From: Pseudomonadota bacterium
GTDB lineage: Bacteria > Pseudomonadota > Alphaproteobacteria > Caulobacterales > Caulobacteraceae
Reading direction: 5' to 3'
DNA length: 64,000 nucleotides
Assembly (NCBI GenBank): GCA_963205005.1
Contig: CAUJHW010000150.1
Location: forward strand, 1 to 64,000
In this document: in pieces, positions 9,587 to 17,881 of the stretch
Position numbering within the stretch: the stretch's first letter is position 1
How the letters are laid out: each line of letters starts with the position of its first letter
The notes under the pieces: model-generated
What the model saw: the letters and a program-made list of their open reading frames with translations, nothing else
Databases searched by the model: none
Told to the model about the DNA's origin: nothing
Program-made: the position numbers and the translations under genes

Positions 9587-10407
9587 GGGATGTCCTTTCG
9601 AGTGGGGAGGACTTCAACCCCGGGGTGGGCGAGACGTTCCCTGCCGGGCCGCTGTCGCAACCGCCAGCCCACCGCGCCGAAGCCAAGAATCATCAGCATC
9701 CAGGCGCCCGGTTCGGGCACGGCCCCCACCGGCCCGCCGGGACCGAGCGGCGGGAGAAAGATTCCCGGACCTCCCGGCGGAAGGCCGGGGCCGGGACCCG
9801 ACCCGGGGCCGTAGCCGCCCACGAGGACAGGAGCTTCGTCGATCCAGGAAGGCGGCATGTCGATCGGTGTCTGGCCAGCCTGCGGCGGCGATGCGGAGGC
9901 CGGCATCGGAATCAGCGGGACAACGGATGGGCCGCCGGTGTCGCAGGTGGTGATCTTGATGAGCGCGAAGGCCGGCGCCGCAACGGGGGCCGGAGCTGTG
10001 GAAGCCGCGGCGAAGGCCGGCGGGCGCGGCATCTCCGCTGGCGCAGGCGCGGCGGCGGTCGCGACACGCCGCGCCGCGGCGCGGCGGGCCTGGGGCGCTC
10101 TAACTCCGGCGTGGCGCACCCTGTGCGCGGCCGGTCGGGGCCGGCTCGCGGACCTCACAGCGGCGGGGCGGCGCTTCGGGGTCGGCGTCGCGGCGGGCGC
10201 GACACGCACCATGTGCAGACGACCGGCCGCCTCGGGCGGAACCTGGCTGGACATGGCCATGGCGACGCGGCTGAAGTGGGTCTCGCAGGCGGCGTGCGCG
10301 GCCGGGGCAGCCAGCCCGAAGCCCGCAAGGGTCACCAGCCCCAGCCGCAGCACGCCCCCTATGTCGGGAATATAACTTATTGAATTTACGCGAATAACTG
10401 TGCCCAT
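9583..10407 (-). CDS. PEPxxW-type CTERM sorting-domain protein
   Basis: Protein of 274 aa. A signal-peptide-like stretch (LVTLAGFGLAAPAAHA, about residues 24-39) is followed by an Ala/Arg/Pro-rich low-complexity region and a Gly/Pro-rich segment. It ends with the tripartite PEP-CTERM tail: PEPGAW, a hydrophobic helix, then a basic cluster (RLRQRPGRER). Such proteins are processed by an exosortase and surface-anchored or exported. The ATG at 10407 leaves an unusually long pre-signal region; an internal GTG near the hydrophobic stretch is possible. The stop overlaps the start of the CBS gene. Confidence 0.7.
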   Translation of the reverse strand: MGTVIRVNSISYIPDIGGVLRLGLVTLAGFGLAAPAAHAACETHFSRVAMAMSSQVPPEAAGRLHMVRVAPAATPTPKRRPAAVRSASRPRPAAHRVRHAGVRAPQARRAAARRVATAAAPAPAEMPRPPAFAAASTAPAPVAAPAFALIKITTCDTGGPSVVPLIPMPASASPPQAGQTPIDMPPSWIDEAPVLVGGYGPGSGPGPGLPPGGPGIFLPPLGPGGPVGAVPEPGAWMLMILGFGAVGWRLRQRPGRERLAHPGVEVLPTRKDIP

Positions 10408-10482
10408 AACTTGGCAATGGGCGGCTCACCCCATGGTTCCTGACGCAGGACCAAATGCCGCGGTTGCGCGGCCGCCCGGCGT

Positions 10483-11202
10483 CTAGAGCACGCAGGCGGT
10501 CAGGCCCTCGCGGCGCACCGCGCGGGCGTTGCGGGTGATCTTGCCCGAGCGGCGCTGAACGTAGGGGCCGGGCTTGGCCGCCTTCCACTTCAGCGGGCTG
10601 GGCAGGATAGCCGCCAGCCGCGCCGACTGGGCGACGGTCAGCCGACTGGCCGGAACCCGGAAGTTCTTCTGCGCGGCGGCCTCGGCGCCATAGACGCCCG
10701 GACCCCATTCGATGGAGTTCAGATAGACCTCCATGATCCGCCGCTTGCCCCAGCCGACCTCGATCAGGGCGGTGAACCAGGTCTCGAGCCCCTTTCGCAC
10801 CCAGTCGCGGCCCGGCCAGAGGAAGACGTTCTTGGCGGTCTGCTGACTGATCGTGGAGCCGCCGCGCAGCTTCTTCCCGGACTCATTGGCGGCGAAGGCT
10901 TTCTGGATCGCCTCGAAATCGAAGCCGTGGTGTTCGCAGAAGCGCGCGTCCTCCGCGGCGATCACGGCCCGGACAAGATTGGGCGAGATTCGCTCCATCG
11001 GCTGCCACTGGCGCTCGAGGCCTTTGCCCTCGGCCATCCGCTGGACCATCAGGATGGTGATCGGCGGTGGCGCGAAGCGGTAGACGGCCACCATCACCAC
11101 CGGGCCGATGACGAAGACGATCAGGCCGGCGATGACCAGCGCCCGGATCGACCTTGCGACGAACCCGCCAAACCCGCCTTTGCCCTTGCCGCGTCTCGCC
11201 AC
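10483..11202 (-). CDS. mtgA: Monofunctional biosynthetic peptidoglycan transglycosylase
   Basis: Glycosyltransferase family 51 enzyme (239 aa) that polymerises lipid II into glycan strands on the periplasmic side of the inner membrane. A basic N-terminal tail (RRGKGKGG) is followed by one membrane anchor (about residues 19-41). Conserved GT51 motifs are [12 protein letters not shown] (catalytic Glu), [17 protein letters not shown] and [15 protein letters not shown]. No transpeptidase domain follows, so it is the monofunctional form. I placed the start at GTG 11202 behind AAGG; the open frame continues upstream without family resemblance. Confidence 0.93.
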   Translation of the reverse strand: MARRGKGKGGFGGFVARSIRALVIAGLIVFVIGPVVMVAVYRFAPPPITILMVQRMAEGKGLERQWQPMERISPNLVRAVIAAEDARFCEHHGFDFEAIQKAFAANESGKKLRGGSTISQQTAKNVFLWPGRDWVRKGLETWFTALIEVGWGKRRIMEVYLNSIEWGPGVYGAEAAAQKNFRVPASRLTVAQSARLAAILPSPLKWKAAKPGPYVQRRSGKITRNARAVRREGLTACVL

Positions 11203-11271
11203 GTGCTGCTTGCCTTGACCTTGCGCGGGGATGCTAGTCGCGATTCGGAACGACAAGACAGGTGGGCGAGC

Positions 11272-11934
11272 ATGAACGTGTCCGAGGCCGTTGAGCGGCG
11301 AATCTCCGTGCGGGCCTTCCGGCCCGACCCCGTCCCCGCGGCCCTGGTGGCGGACATCCTGGGCAAGGCCGCCCGCGCGCCGTCCGGCGGCAACCTGCAG
11401 CCCTGGCGGGTCTATGCCCTGAGTGGCCTGCCGTTGCAGGACCTGAAGGCGGCCGCGGCGGCCAATCCCATGGGCGAGACCCCGGAATACGACGTCTATC
11501 CGCCCAACCTCTGGGACCCCTTCCGCACCCGCCGCTTCGAGAATGGCGAGCAGCTCTACGCAAGCGTCGGCGTCCCTCGTGAGGACAAGCGCACCCGGCT
11601 GGGCTGGCTGGCGCGGAACACCGAGCTTTTCGGGGCGCCCGTCGGCCTGTTCTTCTGCCTCGACCGCAAGCTGGGCCCGCCCCAGTGGTCCGACGTGGGC
11701 ATGTACATGCAGACCGTCATGCTGCTGGCGGTGGAGCAGGGCCTCGACACCTGCGCCCAGGAGTACTGGGCCCGCTATCCGAAGACCGTGGCCTTCCATC
11801 TGGGCCTGCCCGACGACCACATGGTGTTTTCCGGCATGGCGCTGGGCTATCGCGACCCCGACCACGCCATCAACGGATGGCGCTCCGAGCGCGACCCCGT
11901 GGAGGCGTGGTGCGAGCTGAAGGGGTTCGAATGA
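11272..11934 (+). CDS. Nitroreductase family protein
   Basis: FMN-dependent NAD(P)H oxidoreductase (220 aa). FMN-contact motifs [13 protein letters not shown] near the N-terminus and [12 protein letters not shown] near residues 42-53 are clear, and the C-terminal [13 protein letters not shown] is typical. Members reduce nitroaromatics or quinones; the physiological substrate is unknown. ATG at 11272; the gene overlaps the next one by ATGA, so they are likely co-translated. It is divergent from mtgA with only 69 bases between the starts. Confidence 0.9.
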   Translation: MNVSEAVERRISVRAFRPDPVPAALVADILGKAARAPSGGNLQPWRVYALSGLPLQDLKAAAAANPMGETPEYDVYPPNLWDPFRTRRFENGEQLYASVGVPREDKRTRLGWLARNTELFGAPVGLFFCLDRKLGPPQWSDVGMYMQTVMLLAVEQGLDTCAQEYWARYPKTVAFHLGLPDDHMVFSGMALGYRDPDHAINGWRSERDPVEAWCELKGFE

Positions 11935-12578
11935 AGGTCGCCCGCCTGGTCCTGATCGCCGCCCTCGTCGCGGGCGTCAGCTACATCGGCTCCTGGTTCC
12001 TGGACCTGCCCCCCGGCGCGTCGACCGCCTGGAAAGGCGCCGGCGTGGCCCTGCTGGCCGTCTACGCCGCCGTCAGCGCCCGGGGGAGAGACGGCTGGCT
12101 GCTGGCGGCGGTGTTGGCGTTCGGCGCGCTGGGCGATGTGCTGCTGGAGACCCACGGCCTGGTCACCGGCGCCTTCGCCTTCCTGGCAGGACACCTGACC
12201 GCCATAGCCCTTTACCTGCGGAACCGGCGGCCGGGTCCGACGGCCAGGGACTGGGCGGCCGGCCTTGCCCTGCTGGTCGCGATTCCGGCCATCGCCTACC
12301 TGCTGCCGGTCGGGCGCGATGGCGCGGGCCTGATCGCGATCTATGCCGGCGGCCTGGCGGCCATGACCGCCGCCGCCTGGTTGAGCCGGTTCCCGCGCAC
12401 CCTGGTGGCCCTCGGCGCCGTCATGTTCGCCGTCTCCGACCTGCTGATCTTCCTGCGCACCGGCCGGCACGCGCTGGACGGCTTCCCCATGGGCCTGGCG
12501 GTCTGGGGCCTCTACTTCGGCGGCCAGGCGCTGATCGCGGTCGGCGTGGCGCGGACGCTGACGCCCCGGACGTCTTGA
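11931..12578 (+). CDS. YhhN-family membrane protein (lysoplasmalogenase-like)
   Basis: Integral membrane protein of 215 aa with about eight hydrophobic segments. The motifs [24 protein letters not shown] and [11 protein letters not shown] carry the buried Asp residues conserved in the YhhN/TMEM86 family, some members of which hydrolyse the vinyl ether of lysoplasmalogens. Bacterial substrates are unclear. The ATG overlaps the preceding nitroreductase stop (ATGA). Confidence 0.85.
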   Translation: MKVARLVLIAALVAGVSYIGSWFLDLPPGASTAWKGAGVALLAVYAAVSARGRDGWLLAAVLAFGALGDVLLETHGLVTGAFAFLAGHLTAIALYLRNRRPGPTARDWAAGLALLVAIPAIAYLLPVGRDGAGLIAIYAGGLAAMTAAAWLSRFPRTLVALGAVMFAVSDLLIFLRTGRHALDGFPMGLAVWGLYFGGQALIAVGVARTLTPRTS

Positions 12579-12636
12579 GGGATCGTTCACCCTAAGTCTT
12601 GACCGGGCTTTCACCACGGCGGGCCAGAGTGGGGTC

Positions 12637-13092
12637 ATGCCGCTCACGCCGCACAGACTGATGACCGCCGTCCGGGCGGCGGGCCTCCTCTGCGGCCTTC
12701 TGGCGCTTGTCGCCCTGACAGGACCGTTCCGGTACGACGACCTGCACCTGCCGTTCCCGGACACCGTGGCCCACGGCCTGCTGTTCTATGGTCTGGGCGC
12801 ATTGATGATGGGCGCCCTGCCCCGTTCGCGGACCTCTGACCTGGCCTGGGCTCTGGCCGGCCTCGGCGTCGCCAGCGAGATGGCCCAGGCGCTGGTCGGC
12901 CGCGAGATGTCGCTGCACGACTTCGCGGGCGACATGGCCGGCGTCGCCCTGCTGATCGGGCCGACCTGGCTGGCGCAGTTCCGCACCCTGGTCCGGGCCC
13001 ACCCGCACGCCACCTTCGGCGAGATCCGGCGGATGGACCGGCGACAGGGCCGCGCGCGGACGGCGCCGCGCCTGGACCTCGCCCGGCTCTGA
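12637..13092 (+). CDS. VanZ-like membrane protein
   Basis: Protein of 151 aa with about four hydrophobic helices. The pattern FPDTVAHGLLFYGLGALMMG, then ASEMAQALVGREMSLHDFAGDMAGV matches the VanZ-like family (AHxxxY and ExxQ...R...D..AN/D core). VanZ itself gives low-level teicoplanin resistance, but most chromosomal homologues have no known function. A basic tail (RRMDRRQGRAR) should be cytoplasmic. ATG at 12637. It stands 58 bases after the YhhN gene and may share its transcript. Confidence 0.85.
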   Translation: MPLTPHRLMTAVRAAGLLCGLLALVALTGPFRYDDLHLPFPDTVAHGLLFYGLGALMMGALPRSRTSDLAWALAGLGVASEMAQALVGREMSLHDFAGDMAGVALLIGPTWLAQFRTLVRAHPHATFGEIRRMDRRQGRARTAPRLDLARL

Positions 13093-13130
13093 GCCCTTGC
13101 GGCGGGGTCGCGGGTCTGGGAGCGTGGCCC

Positions 13131-14672
13131 ATGCGCCGAACCGCCCTGATCCTCGCCGCCCTTCTCGCCGCCGTTGCCCTCCCGGCCATTGCCGAACCGC
13201 GCACCCGTACGATCAGGGACGCTGACACCCGTGCATGGTGGAGGATCACCGAACACCTCTCGTCAGATGCCATGGAAGGCCGCGACATCGGCTCACCCGG
13301 CCACGACCGGGCCGGGCGATGGGTGGCTGAACGGTTCAGGGCCGCCGGCCTTAAGCCAGCGGGCGACAACGGAACCTTCTTCCAGAGCTTCCCGGTCCAC
13401 GAAAGCCGCGTCGAGGCCGCCGAGGTCTCGGTGCTGCGCGACGGCGGCGGCGGGACGCCGCTTCGGTTCCTGCAGCAGTTCAGCGTACGGGCGGCCGACG
13501 ACCTGCCCAAGTCTCTCGACGCGCCGCTGATGTTCGGGGGCTACTGCCGGGCCGAGGACCTGACCCTCGCCCGGAGCAAGGCCGTTGCCTGCCTGAATAC
13601 CCGCCGGACCGGCCTTACCACGAGCGCCGAGCGCGTGCGAAACGCCCAGGCGGCGGGCGCCGTGGCGCTGATCCAGGTGGACGACCCGGGCTTCACCATC
13701 GAGCCGTTCCGCTGGCCGGCCGCCTATGCGCGTACCATCACGCTTGCCGACAGGCCCCCGCCCGCGACCGGCGGCTTCGTGGTCATGACCCTTAGCGCCG
13801 AGGCCTTCGCCGAGATGACGGCCGGGTCGGGCCAGGACGGCGCGGCGGTGCTGGCGTCCGGCGGCGCACAGCAGCCCCTGACGCCCTTCGACCTGCCCGC
13901 CCGGCTCAAGGCCAGCTTCAAGGTGAGCACCCGGGACTACACGGCCACCAACGTCCTGGCGGTGCTGCCGGGCGCCGATCCGAAGCTGGCCGCCGAGCAC
14001 CTGGTGCTGTCGGCCCACCTCGACGGCTATGGCTACGGTGAGCCCGTAGGTGGCGACCGGCTCTACAACGGCGCCCTCGACGACGCGGCCTATGTGGCCA
14101 CCCTGATCCGGTTCGCCGAGACCCATCGCGGCAAGCCCCTCAAGCGCAGCGTGCTGCTGGCGGCCTTCACCGGCGAGGAAAAGGGCCTGCTGGGCGCCTA
14201 CTGGTTCACCAGCCATCCCACCGTGCCGAAGGACTCGCTGGTCGCCAACCTCAACCTGGACCAGCTGCGGCCGCTGTTCCCGCTGAAGCTGATGACCATG
14301 CTGGCGATCGATGAAAGCACCCTGGGCGCGACGGCGAAGGCGGTCGCGGGGTCGATGGGAATCCGGCTGCAGCCTGACCCGGAGCCCGAACGCAGCCTGC
14401 TGACCCGGGCCGACCACTACCCGTTCATGCAGATCGGCGTGCCGGCCACCGGCTTCATCTTCGGCTATGAGCCCGGCACAGAGGCCGAGCGTCGTTACCG
14501 GGAATGGTACCAGGTCCGCTACCACCGGCCCCAGGACGACATAGATCAGCCGATGGACTTCCAGGCCGCCGCCGACTTCCACCGCTTCTTCTACAAGCTC
14601 GTCGAGACAGTCGGGAATGCGCCGCAGCGGCCATCCTGGGTCCCGGGCAGCCGCTACGCGCCCAGGCCATAG
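13131..14672 (+). CDS. M28-family zinc metallopeptidase, secreted
   Basis: Protein of 513 aa with a Sec signal peptide (RTALILAALLAAVALPAIA). A PA-type insert lies at about residues 110-260. The M28 catalytic domain follows, with the five usual metal ligands visible: His in LSAHLDGYG, Asp in GALDDAAYV, Glu pair in FTGEEKGLLGAYW, Asp in NLNLDQLRP, and His in RADHYPFMQIGVP. The enzyme is expected to be a periplasmic or outer aminopeptidase. The stop overlaps the convergent neighbour by 19 bases. ATG at 13131. Confidence 0.92.
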   Translation: MRRTALILAALLAAVALPAIAEPRTRTIRDADTRAWWRITEHLSSDAMEGRDIGSPGHDRAGRWVAERFRAAGLKPAGDNGTFFQSFPVHESRVEAAEVSVLRDGGGGTPLRFLQQFSVRAADDLPKSLDAPLMFGGYCRAEDLTLARSKAVACLNTRRTGLTTSAERVRNAQAAGAVALIQVDDPGFTIEPFRWPAAYARTITLADRPPPATGGFVVMTLSAEAFAEMTAGSGQDGAAVLASGGAQQPLTPFDLPARLKASFKVSTRDYTATNVLAVLPGADPKLAAEHLVLSAHLDGYGYGEPVGGDRLYNGALDDAAYVATLIRFAETHRGKPLKRSVLLAAFTGEEKGLLGAYWFTSHPTVPKDSLVANLNLDQLRPLFPLKLMTMLAIDESTLGATAKAVAGSMGIRLQPDPEPERSLLTRADHYPFMQIGVPATGFIFGYEPGTEAERRYREWYQVRYHRPQDDIDQPMDFQAAADFHRFFYKLVETVGNAPQRPSWVPGSRYAPRP

Positions 14673-15439
14673 AAGGTTTCGAAGGCGGAGAGCGGCGCGA
14701 CCGTGGCCAGTCCCTGGAGCGGGAACACCTTCCAGGGGGCCTGCGGGTCCATCCCGGGCAGGGCGGCGGTCAGCGCCTGCGCAACATCGGGCCGGACGCG
14801 TTCCCAGCTGTCGATGGTCTGCCCCCACAGGCCGTTACCATGCAGGGTGACCGGTCCGTCGTAGGGGGTGCGCGAGTCGACATAGGCAGGGGGGAAGACG
14901 CGCCGGTATGCGGCGAGGTGATAGAGCCACGACCGCCCCCGGATATGGGTCACCTCGGGAAAGCGTTCGCGAAGGAACCGGACCATGGCGGCTATCTCGG
15001 CCTGCCGGCGCGACAGCTTCGCGGCCGCCAGGGGCCCGCCCCCGGCGTCGGTGTCGAGGTTCAGGAAGTGGATGTTCACCGAGCCGTCCGCCTTCGGAGG
15101 TTCGCAGGCAAAGCAGCCGAAGGCGTGCCGGCCCGTCTCATGGCCATGCTCGTCCGGCGCCCGCAGGAACATCTCGCAGGCCAGCGACAGTTGCGCCCCG
15201 GCGTCCGCCGCGGCGTCCAGCGCCTCCGCGTAGACTGTCCAGCCCGCGGCGGCCTCGCCCGTCCATCGGCCGAAGCCGAACCGGCGGTGGAAGTTTGTGT
15301 ACCGGAGCGTCGTGGCGCCGAGCGGCTCGCCTGTCAGGTCCGACATCCGGCGCGCGAGCGAGAGCTGCAGGGCGAAATAGCCCCGCATCCTCTCGACCCG
15401 TTCCAGACGTTCAGGACTGGGGGTGGGCGGCGGCGTCAC
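14654..15439 (-). CDS. Conserved-looking protein of unknown function, coupled to WD40 gene
   Basis: Protein of 261 aa that I cannot assign. It has no signal peptide or membrane segment. It is rich in aromatic residues with several distinctive stretches (TNFHRRFGFGRW, HIRGRSWLYHLAAYRRVFPP, VTLHGNGLWGQTIDSWERV) and three cysteines near residues 88, 109 and 111. The composition is that of a folded cytoplasmic protein. The GTG start overlaps the TGA of the WD40 gene (GTGA), so the two are probably made together. Its 3' end overlaps the M28 peptidase gene on the other strand. Confidence 0.7.
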   Translation of the reverse strand: MTPPPTPSPERLERVERMRGYFALQLSLARRMSDLTGEPLGATTLRYTNFHRRFGFGRWTGEAAAGWTVYAEALDAAADAGAQLSLACEMFLRAPDEHGHETGRHAFGCFACEPPKADGSVNIHFLNLDTDAGGGPLAAAKLSRRQAEIAAMVRFLRERFPEVTHIRGRSWLYHLAAYRRVFPPAYVDSRTPYDGPVTLHGNGLWGQTIDSWERVRPDVAQALTAALPGMDPQAPWKVFPLQGLATVAPLSAFETFYGLGA

Positions 15440-16404
15440 GCGATCTCCGAAACCCCGGCGGCGCCGTCCTCGTCGCCCCAGGCCACCCGTTTCGCATCCG
15501 GGCTCATGGCCAGGGCCGAGATCGCCGCGCCCTTCTCGGCCTTGATCGGCACGATCCGCTCGCCCGTGACGTCCGCGGCCCAGACCCGGCCGTCATCGAG
15601 GCCCGCGGCAAGCCAGGTCCTGTCAGGGGCGGTGGCGATCCGGGTCGAGACGGCCGCGTCGTCGTAGCCGATCTCGGCCGCCTGCTTGCCCATCGGTCCG
15701 GTGGCGCCGGCGAACGGCCAGCAGACCGCCCCGTTGGCGCCGGAAGTGGCCATCAGCGCGCCCTTGGACATGAAGGCCATGGACTTCACCTTGGCCGGAT
15801 AGCCGCCCATCCGCAGGTTCTTCTCGTCGGCCACCCGCCAGCCATGAAGCTGGTTCTCCTGCATGGCGCTCATCAGGAACTTGCCGTCGGGGCTCCAGCA
15901 GACGCCCACATGACTGCCGGCCCACTTGTAGATCGCCGGCTTCTGGTCGGCGATCCGGGCATACCAGAACCAGACCCCGCCATAGGTGGCCACCGCCAGG
16001 CGCCGCCCCTTGGGATCGAAGGCCACGTCGGCCACCGACTTCTCGTGGACGAAGGTGCGGGAGAAGGCCGGGTCGGCCAGGTCGCGCACGTGCAGTTCAC
16101 GCCCTGCTGAAAAAGCGATCAGCTTCGATTCGGCCGAAGCGGCCACGGAATCGATCCACCGGCCGGGAATCCTCGCCAGTTCGGTCGCCCCGGCGGGCGT
16201 GGACAGAACCACGCGCCCGTCATCGCCCCCCGTCAGCAGGCCGTCGCCCGAGGGCGGCAGGCAGGCCGAGAGGATGGCCCCGTCGTGCGCCTCGACGGTC
16301 TCGCCCCCCTCGAAGCGGACCGTCCCGTCACCCAGGGCGAAGGCGGCGCGGCCGGCGCGGTCGAACAGGGCCGCAGTGACATAGGCATCGAAGCTGAAAG
16401 TCAT
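15436..16404 (-). CDS. WD40 repeat (beta-propeller) protein
   Basis: Protein of 322 aa built of repeated WD40-like blades with no signal peptide. Recognisable blade ends include LLTGGDDGRVVLSTP, LAVATYGGVWFWYAR, HVGVCWSPDGKFLMSAM and TWLAAGLDDGRVWAAD, spaced about 40-45 residues apart, for roughly seven blades. Such propellers are cytoplasmic protein-interaction platforms. The partner may be the product of the overlapping downstream gene. ATG at 16404. Confidence 0.87.
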   Translation of the reverse strand: MTFSFDAYVTAALFDRAGRAAFALGDGTVRFEGGETVEAHDGAILSACLPPSGDGLLTGGDDGRVVLSTPAGATELARIPGRWIDSVAASAESKLIAFSAGRELHVRDLADPAFSRTFVHEKSVADVAFDPKGRRLAVATYGGVWFWYARIADQKPAIYKWAGSHVGVCWSPDGKFLMSAMQENQLHGWRVADEKNLRMGGYPAKVKSMAFMSKGALMATSGANGAVCWPFAGATGPMGKQAAEIGYDDAAVSTRIATAPDRTWLAAGLDDGRVWAADVTGERIVPIKAEKGAAISALAMSPDAKRVAWGDEDGAAGVSEIA

Positions 16405-16564
16405 GCCATCGGTCTAGAGCCTTGAGGCGCCAGCGGGCAAGCGCGGGGCGTTTCTGTGAACGGAACGGCGTTCCCGCGCTTTCGGCTTTACAACCTCTTA
16501 CCGGCTTGCCAATGGTCCGGGGACAGGCTCGCGAGAACGGGCTTCTGGGAAGGAATTTCTAGGT

Positions 16565-17008
16565 ATGGCGGCGAAAGTCGGCGGCAAGTCGGGCGGTAAG
16601 TTCGACCTCGGCCAGAACTCTGACATGAACGTCACGCCCTTCGTGGACGTGATGCTCGTGCTCCTCATCATCTTCATGGTGTCGATCCCGGCCGCGACGG
16701 TCTCGATCAAGCTGGACCTGCCTCCGGCGATCCCGCCGCCCCCCGGCACCATCGTGAAGGAGCCGACGCTGATCAACATCCAGCGCGGCCAGCGGATCTT
16801 CATCGGCGAGACGGCGACGAGCCTGGAACGCCTGACCGGCGATCTGTCGCTCCAGCTGCAGCGTGACGACCCGGCAGTGCCGGTGACCGAGCAGCGGGTC
16901 TACATCCGCGGCGACCGCGACGTCCTCTACGGGGACTTCATGGCCGTGATGAACACGCTGCAGGGCAACGGCTTCTATCAGGTGGCCCTGATCAACGAAG
17001 AGCTCTAG
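16565..17008 (+). CDS. ExbD/TolR-family biopolymer transport protein (first copy)
   Basis: Protein of 147 aa with the ExbD/TolR plan: cytoplasmic N-terminus, one membrane helix containing the conserved Asp (NVTPFVDVMLVLLIIFMV, Asp near residue 28), and a periplasmic domain. In characterised systems this Asp carries protons through an ExbB/TolQ pentamer to power TonB or Tol. No exbB/tolQ or tonB is visible nearby, so it must work with a partner encoded elsewhere. ATG at 16565 after GGAAGGAATTTCT. A strong terminator separates it from the second copy. Confidence 0.92.
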   Translation: MAAKVGGKSGGKFDLGQNSDMNVTPFVDVMLVLLIIFMVSIPAATVSIKLDLPPAIPPPPGTIVKEPTLINIQRGQRIFIGETATSLERLTGDLSLQLQRDDPAVPVTEQRVYIRGDRDVLYGDFMAVMNTLQGNGFYQVALINEEL

Positions 17009-17035
17009 CCAGCCCTTCGAACCGAATTCGGAACG

Positions 17036-17066
17036 GCCCGTCGGGGGATACCCCGGCGGGCTTTTT
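17036..17066 (+). terminator. Rho-independent terminator after first exbD
   Basis: An 11-bp stem (17036-17046 with 17051-17061, one G-U pair), a 4-base loop and a run of five T. It lies 28 bases after the first exbD stop, so the two exbD genes are separate transcription units. Confidence 0.9.
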
Positions 17067-17099
17067 CATGGGCGCTTGCGGAGAGGCTTGCGGAATTGC

Positions 17100-17126
17100 A
17101 CGAATGTAATATCTTACGAGTGTAAT
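17100..17126 (+). promoter_or_regulatory. Direct repeat and TTAC-N4-GTAA dyad, candidate BlaI/CopY-type operator
   Basis: ACGAATGTAAT (17100-17110) is repeated as ACGAGTGTAAT (17116-17126), 16 bases apart. The second copy also forms the dyad TTAC-GAGT-GTAA (17114-17125). TTAC/GTAA half-sites resemble operators of the BlaI/MecI/CopY repressors. It ends 16 bases before the ATG of the second exbD, so it could block that promoter. No regulator gene is adjacent. Confidence 0.45.
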
Positions 17127-17142
17127 TCTCTGGAGCCGTCCC

Positions 17143-17562
17143 ATGGCCGCATCCCTTTCAGCCCACGCCTCACCCTGGACCATTCCGCAGAACGCCGACA
17201 TCAACGTGACGCCCTTTGTCGACGTGATGTTGGTCCTGCTGATCATCTTCATGGTGGCCCTGCCGGTCTCGACCGTCTCGGTGAAGGTGGACCTGCCGCA
17301 GGCCCAGGCCGCGCCGCAGACCACGCAGCCGCCGCTGGTTGTCAGCCTGACCCTGGCGGGGCGGGTCTATGTGGGCGAGCAGGCGACCACCCTGGCCGAC
17401 CTCCCGTCCGCCGCGGCCGCCGCGCTCGGACCCGACCCCACGGCCCAGCGGATCTACCTCCGGGCCGATGAGGGGGTCAGCTACGGCGCCTTCATGCGGG
17501 TAATGAACCGCCTGCGGGCCAGCGGCTTCGACCGCGTGGCCCTGGTCGGCGAGGAATTCTGA
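17143..17562 (+). CDS. ExbD/TolR-family biopolymer transport protein (second copy)
   Basis: Protein of 139 aa with the same plan as its upstream paralogue: membrane helix with conserved Asp in NVTPFVDVMLVLLIIFMV, then a periplasmic domain ending FDRVALVGEEF. The helix is nearly identical to the upstream copy while the periplasmic domain differs widely, pointing to an old duplication with different TonB or receptor partners. GGAG lies 8 bases before the ATG. It has its own promoter region with a repeat that may be an operator. Confidence 0.92.
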   Translation: MAASLSAHASPWTIPQNADINVTPFVDVMLVLLIIFMVALPVSTVSVKVDLPQAQAAPQTTQPPLVVSLTLAGRVYVGEQATTLADLPSAAAAALGPDPTAQRIYLRADEGVSYGAFMRVMNRLRASGFDRVALVGEEF

Positions 17563-17686
17563 CCACCCCGACGCGCAGGGTGAGCGACCGATTCAGGATT
17601 AATCGTCCCGAAACCGTGGTCGTTCACCATGCGCCCATCGGTGGGGCCAGAACGGCCCCGTTCACCAGCGCAAAGGCGCACGTACG

Positions 17687-17881
17687 ATGTGGGAATCTGT
17701 TCAGGTCGCCGTCGGCCCCCGGACGCATCGGGGCCGCTACCGGCTGGAAGGCCGTCGACTGGTCCTGGAATGGCGCGGCGGCCGCATCGTCGAATGGTGC
17801 GGAATGCTACGGCCTGAAGTGGTGGCCGAATCCAAGCTGAAGCAACTGGTCTCCAGCGCCGCCTACGCCGGCGCGGCCTAG
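17687..17881 (+). CDS. Small basic protein of unknown function
   Basis: A 64-aa frame with an ATG at 17687 behind AAAGG. The protein reads as compact and basic (RGRYRLEGRRLVLEWRGGR, then WCGMLRPEVVAES), with strand-like alternation and a short C-terminal helix. I do not know the family. Codon use is as GC-rich at third positions as its neighbours. It ends by overlapping the convergent CobW gene by 4 bases, a normal arrangement here. It could still be spurious. Confidence 0.5.
   Translation: MWESVQVAVGPRTHRGRYRLEGRRLVLEWRGGRIVEWCGMLRPEVVAESKLKQLVSSAAYAGAA

Noticed and set aside
12637-13092. Glycopeptide-resistance role for the VanZ-like gene
   Set aside because: No other van gene is present, and chromosomal VanZ-like proteins are widespread in organisms without such resistance.
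16462-16474. GGAAC-N3-GTTCC palindrome upstream of the first exbD
   Set aside because: It contains EcfG -35 sequences on both strands but neither has CGTT or GGTT at 16-17 bases. Kept only as a palindrome of unknown meaning.
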